DNA of 64,000 nucleotides, from NCBI RefSeq assembly GCF_905220705.1, contig NZ_CAJNAT010000006.1, forward strand, positions 124,001 through 188,000, in the 5' to 3' direction. The notes beneath the pieces are model-generated. The model made no database searches. It was given only the letters and a program-made list of their open reading frames with translations, and was not told the DNA's origin. This document shows positions 47,218-56,328 of the stretch, in pieces; position 1 is the stretch's first letter; each line of letters starts with the position of its first letter. The stretch is from Paraburkholderia domus (GTDB taxonomy: Bacteria > Pseudomonadota > Gammaproteobacteria > Burkholderiales > Burkholderiaceae). Both the position numbers and the translations under genes were made by a program.

Positions 47218-48612
47218 ATGAGCTACACCGAGACAATCGGCAGCCGCACTTACCGTTTCGCGGACCTGAAAACCTTGATGGCGAAAGCCAGTCCGCAACG
47301 CTCGGGCGACCAGCTCGCGGGCGTTGCGGCGGCGAGCGAAGAAGAGCGCGTCGCGGCCAAGATGGCGCTCGCCCAAGTGCCGCTGCGCACGTTTCTCAAC
47401 GAAGCGCTGATCCCGTATGAAAGCGACGAGGTCACGCGTCTGGTGATCGACGATCACTCGCCGCGAGCGTTCGCTGAGATTTCGCATCTGACGGTCGGCG
47501 ATTTCCGCAACTGGCTGCTGAGCAGCACGACCGATACCGACGCGCTCACGCGCATTACCGCCGGCCTCATGCCGGAGATGGTGGCGGCGGTCTCGAAGCT
47601 AATGCGCAATCAGGATCTGATCGCGGCGGCGCGTAAACGTCCGGTGATTACGCGGTTTCGCAATACGGTCGGCTTGCCGGGCCGCATGTCGGTGCGTCTG
47701 CAACCGAATCATCCGACTGACGACGTCAAAGGCATCGCAGCATCGATGCTCGACGGCCTGATGTACGGCTGCGGCGACGCGATGATCGGCATCAACCCGG
47801 CCAGCGACAATCTCGCCGCGATCACCAAGCTGTTGCTGATGATCGATGACTTCCGCCAGCGCTATCAGGTGCCGACGCAGTCGTGCGTGCTGACCCACGT
47901 CACCAACACGATTTCGGCGATTGAGAAGGGCGCGCCGGTCGATCTGGTGTTTCAGTCGGTTGCGGGTACGGAGAAGGCGAACGCGGGTTTCGGTATTTCG
48001 CTCGCGTTGTTGCAGGAAGCGTATGAAGCCGGGCTGTCGCTGAAACGCGGCACCGTCGGCAATAACCTGATGTATTTCGAAACCGGGCAGGGCAGTGCCT
48101 TGTCGGCCGATGCGCATTTCGGCGTCGATCAACAGACGTGCGAAGTGCGTGCCTATGCGGTCGCGCGCAAGTTCAATCCGTTTCTGGTAAACACAGTGGT
48201 CGGCTTCATCGGACCGGAGTATCTGTACGACGGCAAGCAGATCACGCGCGCAGGTCTTGAAGATCACTTCTGCGGGAAGCTGCTTGGCGTACCGATGGGC
48301 TGCGACATCTGCTATACGAATCACGCCGAAGCCGATCAGGACGATATGGATAATCTGCTCACGCTATTGGGCGTGGCCGGCATCAACTTCATCATGGGCA
48401 TTCCAGGCGCGGACGATGTGATGCTCAACTATCAAAGCACATCCTTCCACGACGCGCTTTATGTGCGCGACGTGCTCGGCCTGCGCCGTGCACCGGAGTT
48501 CGAAGAATGGCTGGAGTCGATGCAGATCACCGACGCGCGCGGCGCGTTGCTCAGTGCATCGCTACAGCAACCGCTGCTGGAAGGTGCGAATGACTGGATG
48601 GGGATCGCATGA
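47218..48612 (+). CDS. eutB: Ethanolamine ammonia-lyase large subunit
   Basis: This 464-residue catalytic subunit of the B12-dependent lyase converts ethanolamine to acetaldehyde and ammonia. Family stretches include RNTVGLPGRMSVRLQPNHPT, GCGDAMIGINPASDN and QPLLEGANDWMGIA at the end. Length is standard. It is the second gene of eat-eutB-eutC; the stop overlaps the eutC start as ATGA. Confidence 0.96.
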   Translation: MSYTETIGSRTYRFADLKTLMAKASPQRSGDQLAGVAAASEEERVAAKMALAQVPLRTFLNEALIPYESDEVTRLVIDDHSPRAFAEISHLTVGDFRNWLLSSTTDTDALTRITAGLMPEMVAAVSKLMRNQDLIAAARKRPVITRFRNTVGLPGRMSVRLQPNHPTDDVKGIAASMLDGLMYGCGDAMIGINPASDNLAAITKLLLMIDDFRQRYQVPTQSCVLTHVTNTISAIEKGAPVDLVFQSVAGTEKANAGFGISLALLQEAYEAGLSLKRGTVGNNLMYFETGQGSALSADAHFGVDQQTCEVRAYAVARKFNPFLVNTVVGFIGPEYLYDGKQITRAGLEDHFCGKLLGVPMGCDICYTNHAEADQDDMDNLLTLLGVAGINFIMGIPGADDVMLNYQSTSFHDALYVRDVLGLRRAPEFEEWLESMQITDARGALLSASLQQPLLEGANDWMGIA

Positions 48613-49394
48613 GCGACTTCCTCGAAAAGAACCCATGGAACGCGCTGCGGCAGTTCACCAATGCGCGCATCGCGTTGGGCCGCGCGGGTAACAGCTTGCC
48701 GACGGCGCCGTTGCTGGCGTTCAACCTGTCGCATGCGCAGGCGCGCGACGCCGTGCATCATCCGCTCGATACGGACGTGCTGCATGAACAACTACGCGCA
48801 CAAAGTTTCAGCACGCTGGATGTGCATAGCGCCGCGCCTGATCGCGAGCATTATTTGCGGCGTCCGGATCTCGGCAGGCGTTTAAGCGATGAGAGCCGCG
48901 AAGCGCTCGGGCAACTCACGGTCGATTCACCCGAAGTGGTTTTCGTCATCGCCGATGGTCTCTCTGCATTCGCTGCGTCGAAGCAATCCATCCCGCTGCT
49001 GCAGGCCGTTTGCGCAAAACTCGGGGATTGGAAGATCGGTCCAGTTGTGGTCGCACGCCAGGCTCGCGTCGCGCTCGGTGACGAGATCGGCGAACTGCTC
49101 AATGCCAAACTGGTGGTGATGCTGATCGGCGAGCGTCCAGGTTTGAGTTCACCCGATAGCCTTGGCATCTATCTGACGTACGCGCCGAAAGTCGGCTGCA
49201 GTGACGCCCAACGCAACTGTATTTCGAACGTGCGTCCTGAAGGTCTGGACTATCCTGCCGCCGCGCACAAATTGCATTACCTGCTCACGCATGCGAGGCG
49301 TTTGGGCCTCACTGGCGTTGGATTGAAGGACGACAGCGATGCATTACTGACGGGTGCACCAGTAACGCCCGCAGTCAGCGACGATTCAGACTAG
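48609..49394 (+). CDS. eutC: Ethanolamine ammonia-lyase small subunit
   Basis: This 261-residue partner of EutB helps bind adenosylcobalamin: FTNARIALGRAGNSLPTAPL, RRPDLGRRLSDESREAL, VFVIADGLSAFA and GYLTYAPKVG-like LGIYLTYAPKVGCSDAQRNC. It has a non-conserved tail (LTGAPVTPAVSDDSD), and an imperfect copy of the last 15 codons follows the stop. No other eut shell or reactivation genes are nearby, so this is the non-microcompartment type. Confidence 0.95.
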   Translation: MSDFLEKNPWNALRQFTNARIALGRAGNSLPTAPLLAFNLSHAQARDAVHHPLDTDVLHEQLRAQSFSTLDVHSAAPDREHYLRRPDLGRRLSDESREALGQLTVDSPEVVFVIADGLSAFAASKQSIPLLQAVCAKLGDWKIGPVVVARQARVALGDEIGELLNAKLVVMLIGERPGLSSPDSLGIYLTYAPKVGCSDAQRNCISNVRPEGLDYPAAAHKLHYLLTHARRLGLTGVGLKDDSDALLTGAPVTPAVSDDSD

Positions 49395-49523
49395 ACATGC
49401 GTGGCTGGCGAGAGCGCGCCGGTAACGCCAGCAATTGGTAGCGATTCAACTAGCGACGCGCAGCTAACGAACCCGCGCGCCATCAACGACGACTCGAGTT
49501 CGTGCGCGACAAAGACACGCTAC

Positions 49524-49919
49524 CTAAGCATCCGCCCGTTCTACCGGATGCGCTTCCAACCACGCGTTCTCCTCATCCTCAAACAGTCGCGAGCGCGTCA
49601 AGAACCGCAATCCGCTCGGCCGTTCCAAAGAAAACATCCCGCCATTACCCGGCACCACGTCGATGATCAACTGCGTGTGCTGCCAGTATTCGAACTGCGA
49701 TTCGCTCATGTAGAACGGCACACCAGCAATCGTGCCGAGTTTCACGTCGGACGAGCCGACCATGAACTCACTCTGAGGAAACATCATTGGCGCGCTGCCG
49801 TCGCAGCATCCACCGGATTGGTGAAACAGCACGGCCCCGTGATCGGCGCACAACTTATCGATCAAATCGACCGCAGCAGGTGTGGCGATCACGCGGGCCA
49901 CTTCCTTTTCATCAGCCAT
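49524..49919 (-). CDS. DUF779 protein
   Basis: This 131-residue protein has the family core LIDKLCADHGAVLFHQSGGC followed by CDGSAPMMF with adjacent Cys that may bind metal. Its function is unknown. DUF779 genes are very often placed next to aldehyde dehydrogenases, as here. ATG 49919 is preferred to the GTG at 49922. It lies 73 bp behind exaC with a terminator hairpin between, so it may be expressed at reduced level from the same promoter. Confidence 0.85.
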   Translation of the reverse strand: MADEKEVARVIATPAAVDLIDKLCADHGAVLFHQSGGCCDGSAPMMFPQSEFMVGSSDVKLGTIAGVPFYMSESQFEYWQHTQLIIDVVPGNGGMFSLERPSGLRFLTRSRLFEDEENAWLEAHPVERADA

Positions 49920-49934
49920 CACATGCCCTCGCTG

Positions 49935-49968
49935 AAAAAAAGCGAGCCGCGCAAAGCGGCCCGCTCGA
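49935..49968 (-). terminator. Terminator after exaC
   Basis: On the minus strand a 9-bp stem GCGGGCCGC/GCGGCTCGC, including one G-U pair in RNA, is followed by seven T. It lies between the exaC stop and the DUF779 start. Confidence 0.75.
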
Positions 49969-49992
49969 ACAGAATCGCTTACCTCATAAAGC

Positions 49993-51513
49993 TTAGAAGA
50001 AACCGAGCGGCTTATCGCTATAGCTGACGAGCATGTTCTTGGTCTGCTGATAGTGGTCGAGCATCATCTTGTGATTTTCTCGGCCAATGCCCGATTGCTT
50101 GTAACCACCGAACGCAGCATGTGCCGGATACGCGTGATAGCAGTTGGTCCACACGCGGCCCGCCTGGATTTCCCGGCCGAAGCGATAGGCGCGCGTACCG
50201 TCGCGTGTCCATACACCGGCACCCAGACCGTAGAGCGTATCGTTGGCGATCTCGAGCGCTTCGTCTTCGTTCTTGAAGGTCGTCACGGAAACAACCGGGC
50301 CGAAGATTTCCTCCTGGAAGATGCGCATCTTGTTGTGGCCGCGGAATACGGTCGGCTTCACGTAGTAGCCCTTGCTCAGCTCCCCACCGAGCGTGTTGCG
50401 CTCACCACCGATGAGACACTCAGCGCCTTCCTGCTTGCCGAGATCGACGTACGAGAGAATTTTTTCCAGCTGTTCCTGCGAGGCCTGCGCGCCGATCATC
50501 GTCTTCGTATCGAGCGGGTGGCCTTGCGTGATGGCAGCCACACGCTTCAACGCGCGCTCCATGAAGCGGTCGTAAATCTTCTCGTCGATCAGCACACGCG
50601 ACGGGCACGTGCATACTTCACCCTGATTCAGCGCGAACATTGTGAAACCTTCGAGCGCCTTGTCGAAATAGCTGTCGTCCTCGTTCATCACGTCGGCGAA
50701 GAAAATGTTCGGGCTCTTGCCACCGAGTTCGAGCGTCACCGGAATGATGTTCTGGCTCGCGTACTGCATGATCAGGCGACCCGTCGTCGTCTCGCCCGTG
50801 AACGCGATCTTCGCAATGCGCTTGCTCGACGCGAGCGGTTTGCCGGCTTCGAGACCGAAACCGTTCACCACGTTCAGCACACCCGGCGGCAGCAAATCCT
50901 GGATCAGTTCGAGCAGGACGAGAATCGACGCAGGCGTTTGCTCGGCCGGCTTCAGCACGACGCAATTGCCGGCAGCCAATGCCGGTGCGAGCTTCCACAC
51001 CGCCATCAGGATCGGGAAATTCCAGGGAATGATCTGGCCGACCACGCCGAGCGGTTCGTGAAAGTGGTACGCGACGGTGTCGTGGTCGATCTCGGAGATC
51101 GAACCTTCCTGCGCACGCACGGCGCCGGCGAAATAGCGGAAATGATCGATGGCTAGCGGGATATCCGCAGCCATGGTTTCGCGCAGCGGCTTGCCGTTGT
51201 CGATCGTTTCAGCCACGGCGATACGTTGCAGATTCGCTTCCATCCGGTCGGCGATACGGTTAAGGATGTTCGCGCGATCGGTGGTCGAGGTCTTGCCCCA
51301 CGCTACCTTCGCGCGATGCGCGGCGTCGAGCGCGAGTTCGATATCGGCTTCGCGTGAACGCGGGATCGACGTGAACGGCTCGCCGGTGATCGGCGACACG
51401 TTGTCGAAGTACTCGCCGCCCACGGGCTTGACCCATTCGCCGCCGATAAAATTCGCATACTGCTTTTTGTACGGAAATTCGGTGGTTAGAAACTGCATCT
51501 CTGCGTGATTCAT
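49993..51513 (-). CDS. exaC: NAD-dependent acetaldehyde/aldehyde dehydrogenase
   Basis: This 506-residue aldehyde dehydrogenase oxidises acetaldehyde to acetate. Motifs present are [20 protein letters not shown] (NAD site), [11 protein letters not shown], the general-base Glu in [13 protein letters not shown] and the catalytic Cys in [16 protein letters not shown] 51513 has AGGAG about 8 bases upstream (the upstream extension to 51669 is unconserved). It is near eutBC and opposite the AraC activator, so it fits ethanolamine-derived acetaldehyde removal. The symbol is a best guess. Confidence 0.9.
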   Translation of the reverse strand: MNHAEMQFLTTEFPYKKQYANFIGGEWVKPVGGEYFDNVSPITGEPFTSIPRSREADIELALDAAHRAKVAWGKTSTTDRANILNRIADRMEANLQRIAVAETIDNGKPLRETMAADIPLAIDHFRYFAGAVRAQEGSISEIDHDTVAYHFHEPLGVVGQIIPWNFPILMAVWKLAPALAAGNCVVLKPAEQTPASILVLLELIQDLLPPGVLNVVNGFGLEAGKPLASSKRIAKIAFTGETTTGRLIMQYASQNIIPVTLELGGKSPNIFFADVMNEDDSYFDKALEGFTMFALNQGEVCTCPSRVLIDEKIYDRFMERALKRVAAITQGHPLDTKTMIGAQASQEQLEKILSYVDLGKQEGAECLIGGERNTLGGELSKGYYVKPTVFRGHNKMRIFQEEIFGPVVSVTTFKNEDEALEIANDTLYGLGAGVWTRDGTRAYRFGREIQAGRVWTNCYHAYPAHAAFGGYKQSGIGRENHKMMLDHYQQTKNMLVSYSDKPLGFF

Positions 51514-51839
51514 CTGTGTGCTCCTCACATGTATGAATGGGCTATATTCGGCGCGATATTTCGCTTGGCCGCGAAAGGCTAGAGCCAGAACTGTGCCAAT
51601 GCACCGCCCTGGTGAGTTGTGCACGTGCAGCAGGCACGCCTGCCAAGCAGGGCGCGTGACACTGTTCAACTTGCCGAGGAATGAACGTCTCGTTTCTGAT
51701 CAGTGTGTGCAGACTTGTTCACGAATTGAACAGGGTGTGAGCATGTGCCGCCGCGATCAAAGCAACGTAAGCCGCGAATCGATTCGGCATGAGAATTGCG
51801 TTCCGTGTCTCCTCGACAACCCGTTTTTGCAGATCCGGT
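51514..51839. promoter_or_regulatory. exaC/eutR divergent promoter region with palindrome
   Basis: This region includes a perfect palindrome TGTTCA-CGAAT-TGAACA (51716-51732), and another TGTTCA (51664-51669) with TGAACG nearby. These are candidate activator sites. The region serves two divergent genes. No coding sequence is supported. Confidence 0.5.
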
Positions 51840-52883
51840 ATGACGATTGAATTCCGAAACGACAGCCTGACAGCACCGACGCCCGCGCAACAGCCGAGCT
51901 TTTGCGTGCAGACCTGCGTTGCCTACGACGCCGACGAGCAGGCGCGCAATCTTCACGGCTGGAGCCAGACCTACGACCAGCTGACCGCGGGCCGTTTTGT
52001 CGGCGGCCTGACGGAGTTGTGCCTCGACCACATGCAGGTGTTCGTCGAAACGACCAGCCACACGCTGAGGCAGACCTGCGAGGTACAGGAGGACGCTTAC
52101 TGGTTTGGCATTCCGACTTGCCCCGAAGGGTCCGGTCGTATCGACGCCCAGGTAATCGCGGGCGATGCGCTCGCATTTCGTCCGGGCGGGATCGAATTCG
52201 AATTGCTGACCTCGGCGGGCTACGAGATTTTCGGCGTGGTGGTGAAGGGGGACGTCCTGCGCCGATATGCGGCCGAAGTGGAGCGGGTCGGTTTGGCCGA
52301 CCATCTGCCGAACACGGAAGTCGTGTCGATCGGCACGGATCGCAAGGCGCGCTTGTGCGCATCGCTGCGGCAGCTTCTCGGTGACGGCGCGGCGAACGGC
52401 ACGCCGCTGTCCGCGTTCGCACGCAACAATTTGCAGGCGTCGGTGCTGGCGTCGCTATTCGACGTGGGCGCGTTGGCGGCGGGGGAGCCGGTTGCAATGC
52501 CGGCGCGTGGGCGCCGTCAGTCGATCGTGGCTGAAGCGCGCGAGTACGTCCTGACTAATCGCGAGCGCGCGGTTAACGTGCCGGAGTTGTGCGAGCGACT
52601 GCATGTGAGCCGGCGCACGCTGCAATATTGCTTTCAGGACGTGCTTGGGATGGCGCCCGCCACCTATCTGCGGGCGATCCGGTTGAACGGCGCGCGACGC
52701 GATCTGTGCAATGCGGCGCCCGCGTCACGCTCGGTTCAGGACGTTGCCGCGGCGTGGGGCTTCTGGCATTTGAGCCAGTTTGCGACCGATTACAGGAAGC
52801 TGTTCGGCATGCTGCCTTCCGATACGTTGAAGGCTGGGATCAACGGCCGCGCGCAAACGGACGGCTATTCATTCGCGCATTAA
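51840..52883 (+). CDS. eutR: AraC-family activator (EutR-like)
   Basis: This 347-residue regulator has a C-terminal AraC DNA-binding domain (VNVPELCERLHVSRRTLQYC, FQDVLGMAPATYLRAIRLNG, LSQFATDYRKLFGMLPSDTL). The N-terminal ligand-binding part (about 1-230) has no simple match. The position opposite exaC and 2.4 kb from eutC makes it the likely regulator of ethanolamine catabolism. ATG 51840 is preferred to 51789. The symbol is inferred from context. Confidence 0.8.
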   Translation: MTIEFRNDSLTAPTPAQQPSFCVQTCVAYDADEQARNLHGWSQTYDQLTAGRFVGGLTELCLDHMQVFVETTSHTLRQTCEVQEDAYWFGIPTCPEGSGRIDAQVIAGDALAFRPGGIEFELLTSAGYEIFGVVVKGDVLRRYAAEVERVGLADHLPNTEVVSIGTDRKARLCASLRQLLGDGAANGTPLSAFARNNLQASVLASLFDVGALAAGEPVAMPARGRRQSIVAEAREYVLTNRERAVNVPELCERLHVSRRTLQYCFQDVLGMAPATYLRAIRLNGARRDLCNAAPASRSVQDVAAAWGFWHLSQFATDYRKLFGMLPSDTLKAGINGRAQTDGYSFAH

Positions 52884-52919
52884 GTGCATGGGGTATTGAT
52901 GCGCTGAAGTGAAGCGACA

Positions 52920-52954
52920 AAAAAAGGGCGGCCTGCGGGCCGCCCTGTCTTTTG
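52920..52954. terminator. Bidirectional terminator
   Basis: A 9-bp stem (52925-52933 with 52938-52946) has a 4-nt loop, with A7 on the left and TCTTTT on the right. It lies between the convergent eutR and cadA genes. Confidence 0.88.
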
Positions 52955-52979
52955 CCAGTTGTAGTTCCGCGAATGCGTA

Positions 52980-55460
52980 CTACTTGCGCAACAGCCGCAA
53001 GCCGTTCGCCACCACCAACAGACTCGCGCCGACATCGGCGAATACGGCCATCCACATCGTGCCGAGACCCATCAACGTCAGCACGAGGAAGACGCTCTTG
53101 ATGCCCAGCGCCAGTGTGATGTTCTGTACCAGCACCGAATGCGTCGCCTTCGACAGGCGGATGAACTGTGGAATCTTGCGCAGATCGTCGTCCATCAACG
53201 CGACGTCGGCGGTTTCGATTGCAGTATCGGTGCCCATCGCGCCCATCGCAAAGCCGATGTCTGCGCGCGCCAATGCAGGGGCGTCGTTGATGCCGTCGCC
53301 GACCATGCCCACCGTCGCACCGTCTTTCGACCAGCCGTCCACCGCGTTGAGCTTGTCCTCTGGCAACTGATTGCCGCGCGCTTCGTCAATGCCGACTTGC
53401 TGCGCGATCGCGGCTGCCGTGTGCGGGTTGTCGCCGGTGAGCATGGCGGCCCGCACGCCGAGGAGGTGCAACTCGGCGATGGCGGCGCGGCTCGTGTCCT
53501 TCACCGTATCGGCGACGGCGAACAGCGCGAGCACGCGTTCGGCATCCACCAGCATCACGACGGTTTTGCCTTGCCCCTCGAGTGTGTCCAGCCGCGCTTC
53601 GAGCGACGCCGTGCAGCGTCCGAGCTCTTCGACCAGCCGATGATTGCCGAGCCAATACGGCAGGCCGTCGACTTCGCCGCGTACGCCGCGTCCCGGCAAG
53701 GCCTCGAATGCATCGACCGTGACGTTCGACATGCCTTCGGCTTGAGCCGCCGCCGCAATCGCCATCGACACCGGATGATCCGAACGACCCGCAAGGCTCG
53801 CTGCGAGTGTCTTGCTACGAACCACATCGACGTCAGCCAGCATTTCAAACTCGGTTTGCACCGGCTTGCCGTGCGTGATCGTGCCGGTCTTGTCGAGCGC
53901 GAGCCAGCTCAGCTTGCGGCCCTGTTCAAGGTAGGCGCCGCCCTTGATCAGGATGCCCTTGCGGGCGGCAGCCGCGAGACCGCTGACGATCGTCACCGGC
54001 GTCGAGATCACCAGCGCGCACGGACAGGCGATCACCAGCATCACCAGCGCCTTGTAAACCCACTCGTGCCACAACCCGCCGAACAGCAGCGGCGGCAGCA
54101 CCGCCACGGCCAGCGCGACGGCGAACACGATTGGCGTATAGACCCGCGCGAACTGGTCGACGAAACGCTGCGTCGGCGCTTTGGTGCCTTGCGCTTCTTC
54201 GACCGCGTGAATGATGCGCGCGAGCGTCGTGTTGCTGGCTGCGGCCGTCACGCGATAGTCGAACGAACCGGCCTGGTTGATCGTGCCGGCGAACACCGCG
54301 TCGCCCACGGTCTTGTCGACCGGCAGGCTTTCGCCGGTGATCGGCGCCTGATCGACGCTCGAGCGGCCCGTGACGATTTCGCCGTCGAGCGCAATTCTCT
54401 CGCCCGGCTTCACGCGCACCACCGTGCCCAGCGCGATCGCTTTGAGGTCCGTGAGTTGCCAACCGCCGTCCGCTTGCTGCACGTTCGCCTGTTCGGGCGT
54501 GAGTTGCATCAAGCCCTGGATGGCATTGCGGGCGCGGTCGAGCGACTTCGCTTCGATCAGTTCGGCGATCGTGAAGAGCACCATCACCATGGCGGCTTCC
54601 GGCCACTGCTGCAGGACCAGCGCGCCGGTGACTGCAATGCTCATCAGCGCGTTGATGTTGAGATTGCCGTTGCGAATCGCGAGCCAGCCCTTTCTGTATG
54701 TCGTGAGACCACAGGAGGCGATGGCGAGGACCGCCAGACCCGCAGCCAGCCAGACAGGGGCGCCAAGCCAGCCGGCGGCCTCTGAGCCCACCGCAGCAAT
54801 GCCTGCGAGCGCCAGCGGCCACCACGGCTTGGCCGGCGCTTGAGGGGCGGCTGCCGCGTCCGGGTTCGCATCGGCCAGTTCCGGCGTGAAGTCGAGCGAA
54901 CGGATCGCAGCGAGTATCGAGTCGAGGGCATCCGGCGCGTGGACGACGGTCAGCACGCGCTGCATCAGGTTGAAGTCCATGCTGCGCACGTACGGCATGC
55001 GGCTGAATTTCTTGCGAATCAGCGCTTCTTCGGTCGGACAGTCCATCTGCATGATGCGGATCGCGGTGCGCACGTCATTGCCGATGGCTTCCGATTGCGG
55101 CAGCTTGACCGGCGCGGCTGCGGCGTGCGGCGTTCCGCAGCAGCCTGCCTCGGCGTGGCTGTGCCCAGGGGCATCGCTATGGGTGTGGCCGTGCGCTTTG
55201 TGGTCATGGCCGCAACTGTCGTCGTGAGCGTGCGCATGCCCAAGTTCGCGAACACGTGCTTTGGCGCTATGACTGCAGCTTTCGCCGTGCTCATGAGCGT
55301 CTTCCTGAGCATGCGCCTGGTGGCCGTGGCCGCAGCTTTCACCATGCCCGTGGGTGTGAGCGTCATCTTCGGCATGCACGTGGACATGCCCTTCATGCCC
55401 GTGGGCACGGGCTTTGGCCTGTTCCGGGCGGTCCGCTTCGGCGAGGTTGGCTTGAGGCAT
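52980..55460 (-). CDS. cadA: P1B-type heavy-metal ATPase (Cd/Zn/Pb), His-rich N-terminus
   Basis: This 826-residue metal exporter has an N-terminal tail of about 110 residues extremely rich in His with Cys (for example HGHGESCGHGHQ), then an HMA metal-binding domain (MQMDCPTEEALIRKKF) and a membrane core with the CPC motif (VIACPCALVISTPV). The phosphorylation site is DKTGT, with TGES (PITGESLPVDKT) and GDGINDAPAL hinge motifs. The C-terminal membrane pair is LVLTLMGLGTMWMAVFADVG. The long His-rich tail may buffer Zn or Cd. ATG 55460 is the start. It is divergent from cadR, whose MerR-type operator lies in the shared region. Confidence 0.94.
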   Translation of the reverse strand: MPQANLAEADRPEQAKARAHGHEGHVHVHAEDDAHTHGHGESCGHGHQAHAQEDAHEHGESCSHSAKARVRELGHAHAHDDSCGHDHKAHGHTHSDAPGHSHAEAGCCGTPHAAAAPVKLPQSEAIGNDVRTAIRIMQMDCPTEEALIRKKFSRMPYVRSMDFNLMQRVLTVVHAPDALDSILAAIRSLDFTPELADANPDAAAAPQAPAKPWWPLALAGIAAVGSEAAGWLGAPVWLAAGLAVLAIASCGLTTYRKGWLAIRNGNLNINALMSIAVTGALVLQQWPEAAMVMVLFTIAELIEAKSLDRARNAIQGLMQLTPEQANVQQADGGWQLTDLKAIALGTVVRVKPGERIALDGEIVTGRSSVDQAPITGESLPVDKTVGDAVFAGTINQAGSFDYRVTAAASNTTLARIIHAVEEAQGTKAPTQRFVDQFARVYTPIVFAVALAVAVLPPLLFGGLWHEWVYKALVMLVIACPCALVISTPVTIVSGLAAAARKGILIKGGAYLEQGRKLSWLALDKTGTITHGKPVQTEFEMLADVDVVRSKTLAASLAGRSDHPVSMAIAAAAQAEGMSNVTVDAFEALPGRGVRGEVDGLPYWLGNHRLVEELGRCTASLEARLDTLEGQGKTVVMLVDAERVLALFAVADTVKDTSRAAIAELHLLGVRAAMLTGDNPHTAAAIAQQVGIDEARGNQLPEDKLNAVDGWSKDGATVGMVGDGINDAPALARADIGFAMGAMGTDTAIETADVALMDDDLRKIPQFIRLSKATHSVLVQNITLALGIKSVFLVLTLMGLGTMWMAVFADVGASLLVVANGLRLLRK

Positions 55461-55496
55461 GGGTGGCTTCCTGGTTCGATTTGTGGTCTAGTAAAC

Positions 55497-55520
55497 ACCT
55501 TGAAGCCACTACAAGGTCAA
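55497..55520 (-). promoter_or_regulatory. MerR/CadR-type operator in cadA promoter
   Basis: The dyad ACCTTG-N9-CAAGGT spans 55497-55517. On the minus strand it lies between a -35-like TTGACC (55520-55515) and a -10-like element 20 or so bases further, the long spacer usual for MerR-family promoters that drive cadA. Confidence 0.75.
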
Positions 55521-55540
55521 GGCCGCAATCCGGAGGGTCC

Positions 55541-55972
55541 ATGAAAATTGGCGAATTGGCGAAAATCGCCCATTGCACGACCGAAACCATCCGTTTCTAC
55601 GAAAAAGAGGGGCTGTTGCCCGAAGCGGAGCGCACCGAGGCCAATTACCGCAGCTACACGGCGAGGCACGTCGAACGCCTGCGCTTCATTCGCAATTGCC
55701 GTGCGCTCGATATGACCCACGACGAAATCCGTGCGCTGCTGCGTCTAACGGACGCGCCGGCGGACGGCTGCGGCGGCATCAATGCCCTGATTGACGAGCA
55801 CATTGCGCACGTCGACACGCGCATCGAGGAATTGAAGCAACTGAAAGTGCAACTGACCACGCTGCGCGAGCAATGCCATGGCGAACAGGCCGTCGAAGAC
55901 TGCGGCATCGTCCAGGGCCTCACCGACATGGACGTCAGCGCGACGCGTGCGCGGCATACGCATCTGGGTTGA
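55541..55972 (+). CDS. cadR: MerR-family metal-responsive regulator CadR
   Basis: This 143-residue regulator has a MerR winged helix (MKIGELAKIAHCTTETIRFY, EKEGLLPEAERTEANYR), a long dimerisation helix and a metal-binding end with Cys in APADGCGGINALI and EQCHGEQAVEDCGIVQG. This Cys set fits Cd/Pb/Zn-responsive CadR/PbrR types. The C-terminal His (ARHTHLG) may also bind metal. ATG 55541 has CGGAGGG upstream. Divergent from cadA, it should bend and activate the shared promoter when metal is bound. Confidence 0.9.
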   Translation: MKIGELAKIAHCTTETIRFYEKEGLLPEAERTEANYRSYTARHVERLRFIRNCRALDMTHDEIRALLRLTDAPADGCGGINALIDEHIAHVDTRIEELKQLKVQLTTLREQCHGEQAVEDCGIVQGLTDMDVSATRARHTHLG

Positions 55973-56083
55973 CGCGTTCCGCCCCTATTGACGGCGGCGC
56001 CGATCGCGGCAGTGACGGCATTTACGGCTGGGCCGCGTCGACGGCCCACCCAATCAACAATCGAATCCAGTTGGAGAATCAAC

Positions 56084-56284
56084 GTGTTTACCTGTAGAAA
56101 CCAGCCCTGCGGCGAGCAGTGGGAAATGTCGGACGTCGTCATCAAGAATGAAGGGCAGGGGCTTCTGTTCCGTTGCCCGATGTGTGGCGCGCGCAATTAC
56201 GTCGAGCGTTTCGACGGGGAAGATGGCTCCGTGCTGTACGAGCAGATCGAAGGTCGCCCCGCCACCGGCCCCATGGCCGAGTAG
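56084..56284 (+). CDS. Small zinc-ribbon protein
   Basis: This 66-residue protein starts at GTG 56084 (GGAGA at about 9 bases): FTCRNQPCGEQWEMSDVVIK and, further on, RCPMCGARNYVER. Cys pairs C-x4-C and C-x2-C form a zinc ribbon. It has no further domain; it may be a nucleic-acid-binding or cofactor protein. It lies between cadR and dbpA, but a shared role is not shown. Confidence 0.65.
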   Translation: MFTCRNQPCGEQWEMSDVVIKNEGQGLLFRCPMCGARNYVERFDGEDGSVLYEQIEGRPATGPMAE

Positions 56285-56328
56285 TCCCTAGCCTTCAGCC
56301 TCTTCAGTCGATAGCGAGCCATCACTCT

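Noticed and set aside
52106..52121. A TGGCA..TTGC pattern like a sigma-54 promoter.
   Set aside because: The spacing is one base too long and it lies inside the coding region of the AraC activator.
53139..54785. A 548-residue plus-strand frame opposite cadA.
   Set aside because: It is a shadow of cadA. The sequence is Arg/His/Asp-rich without motifs.
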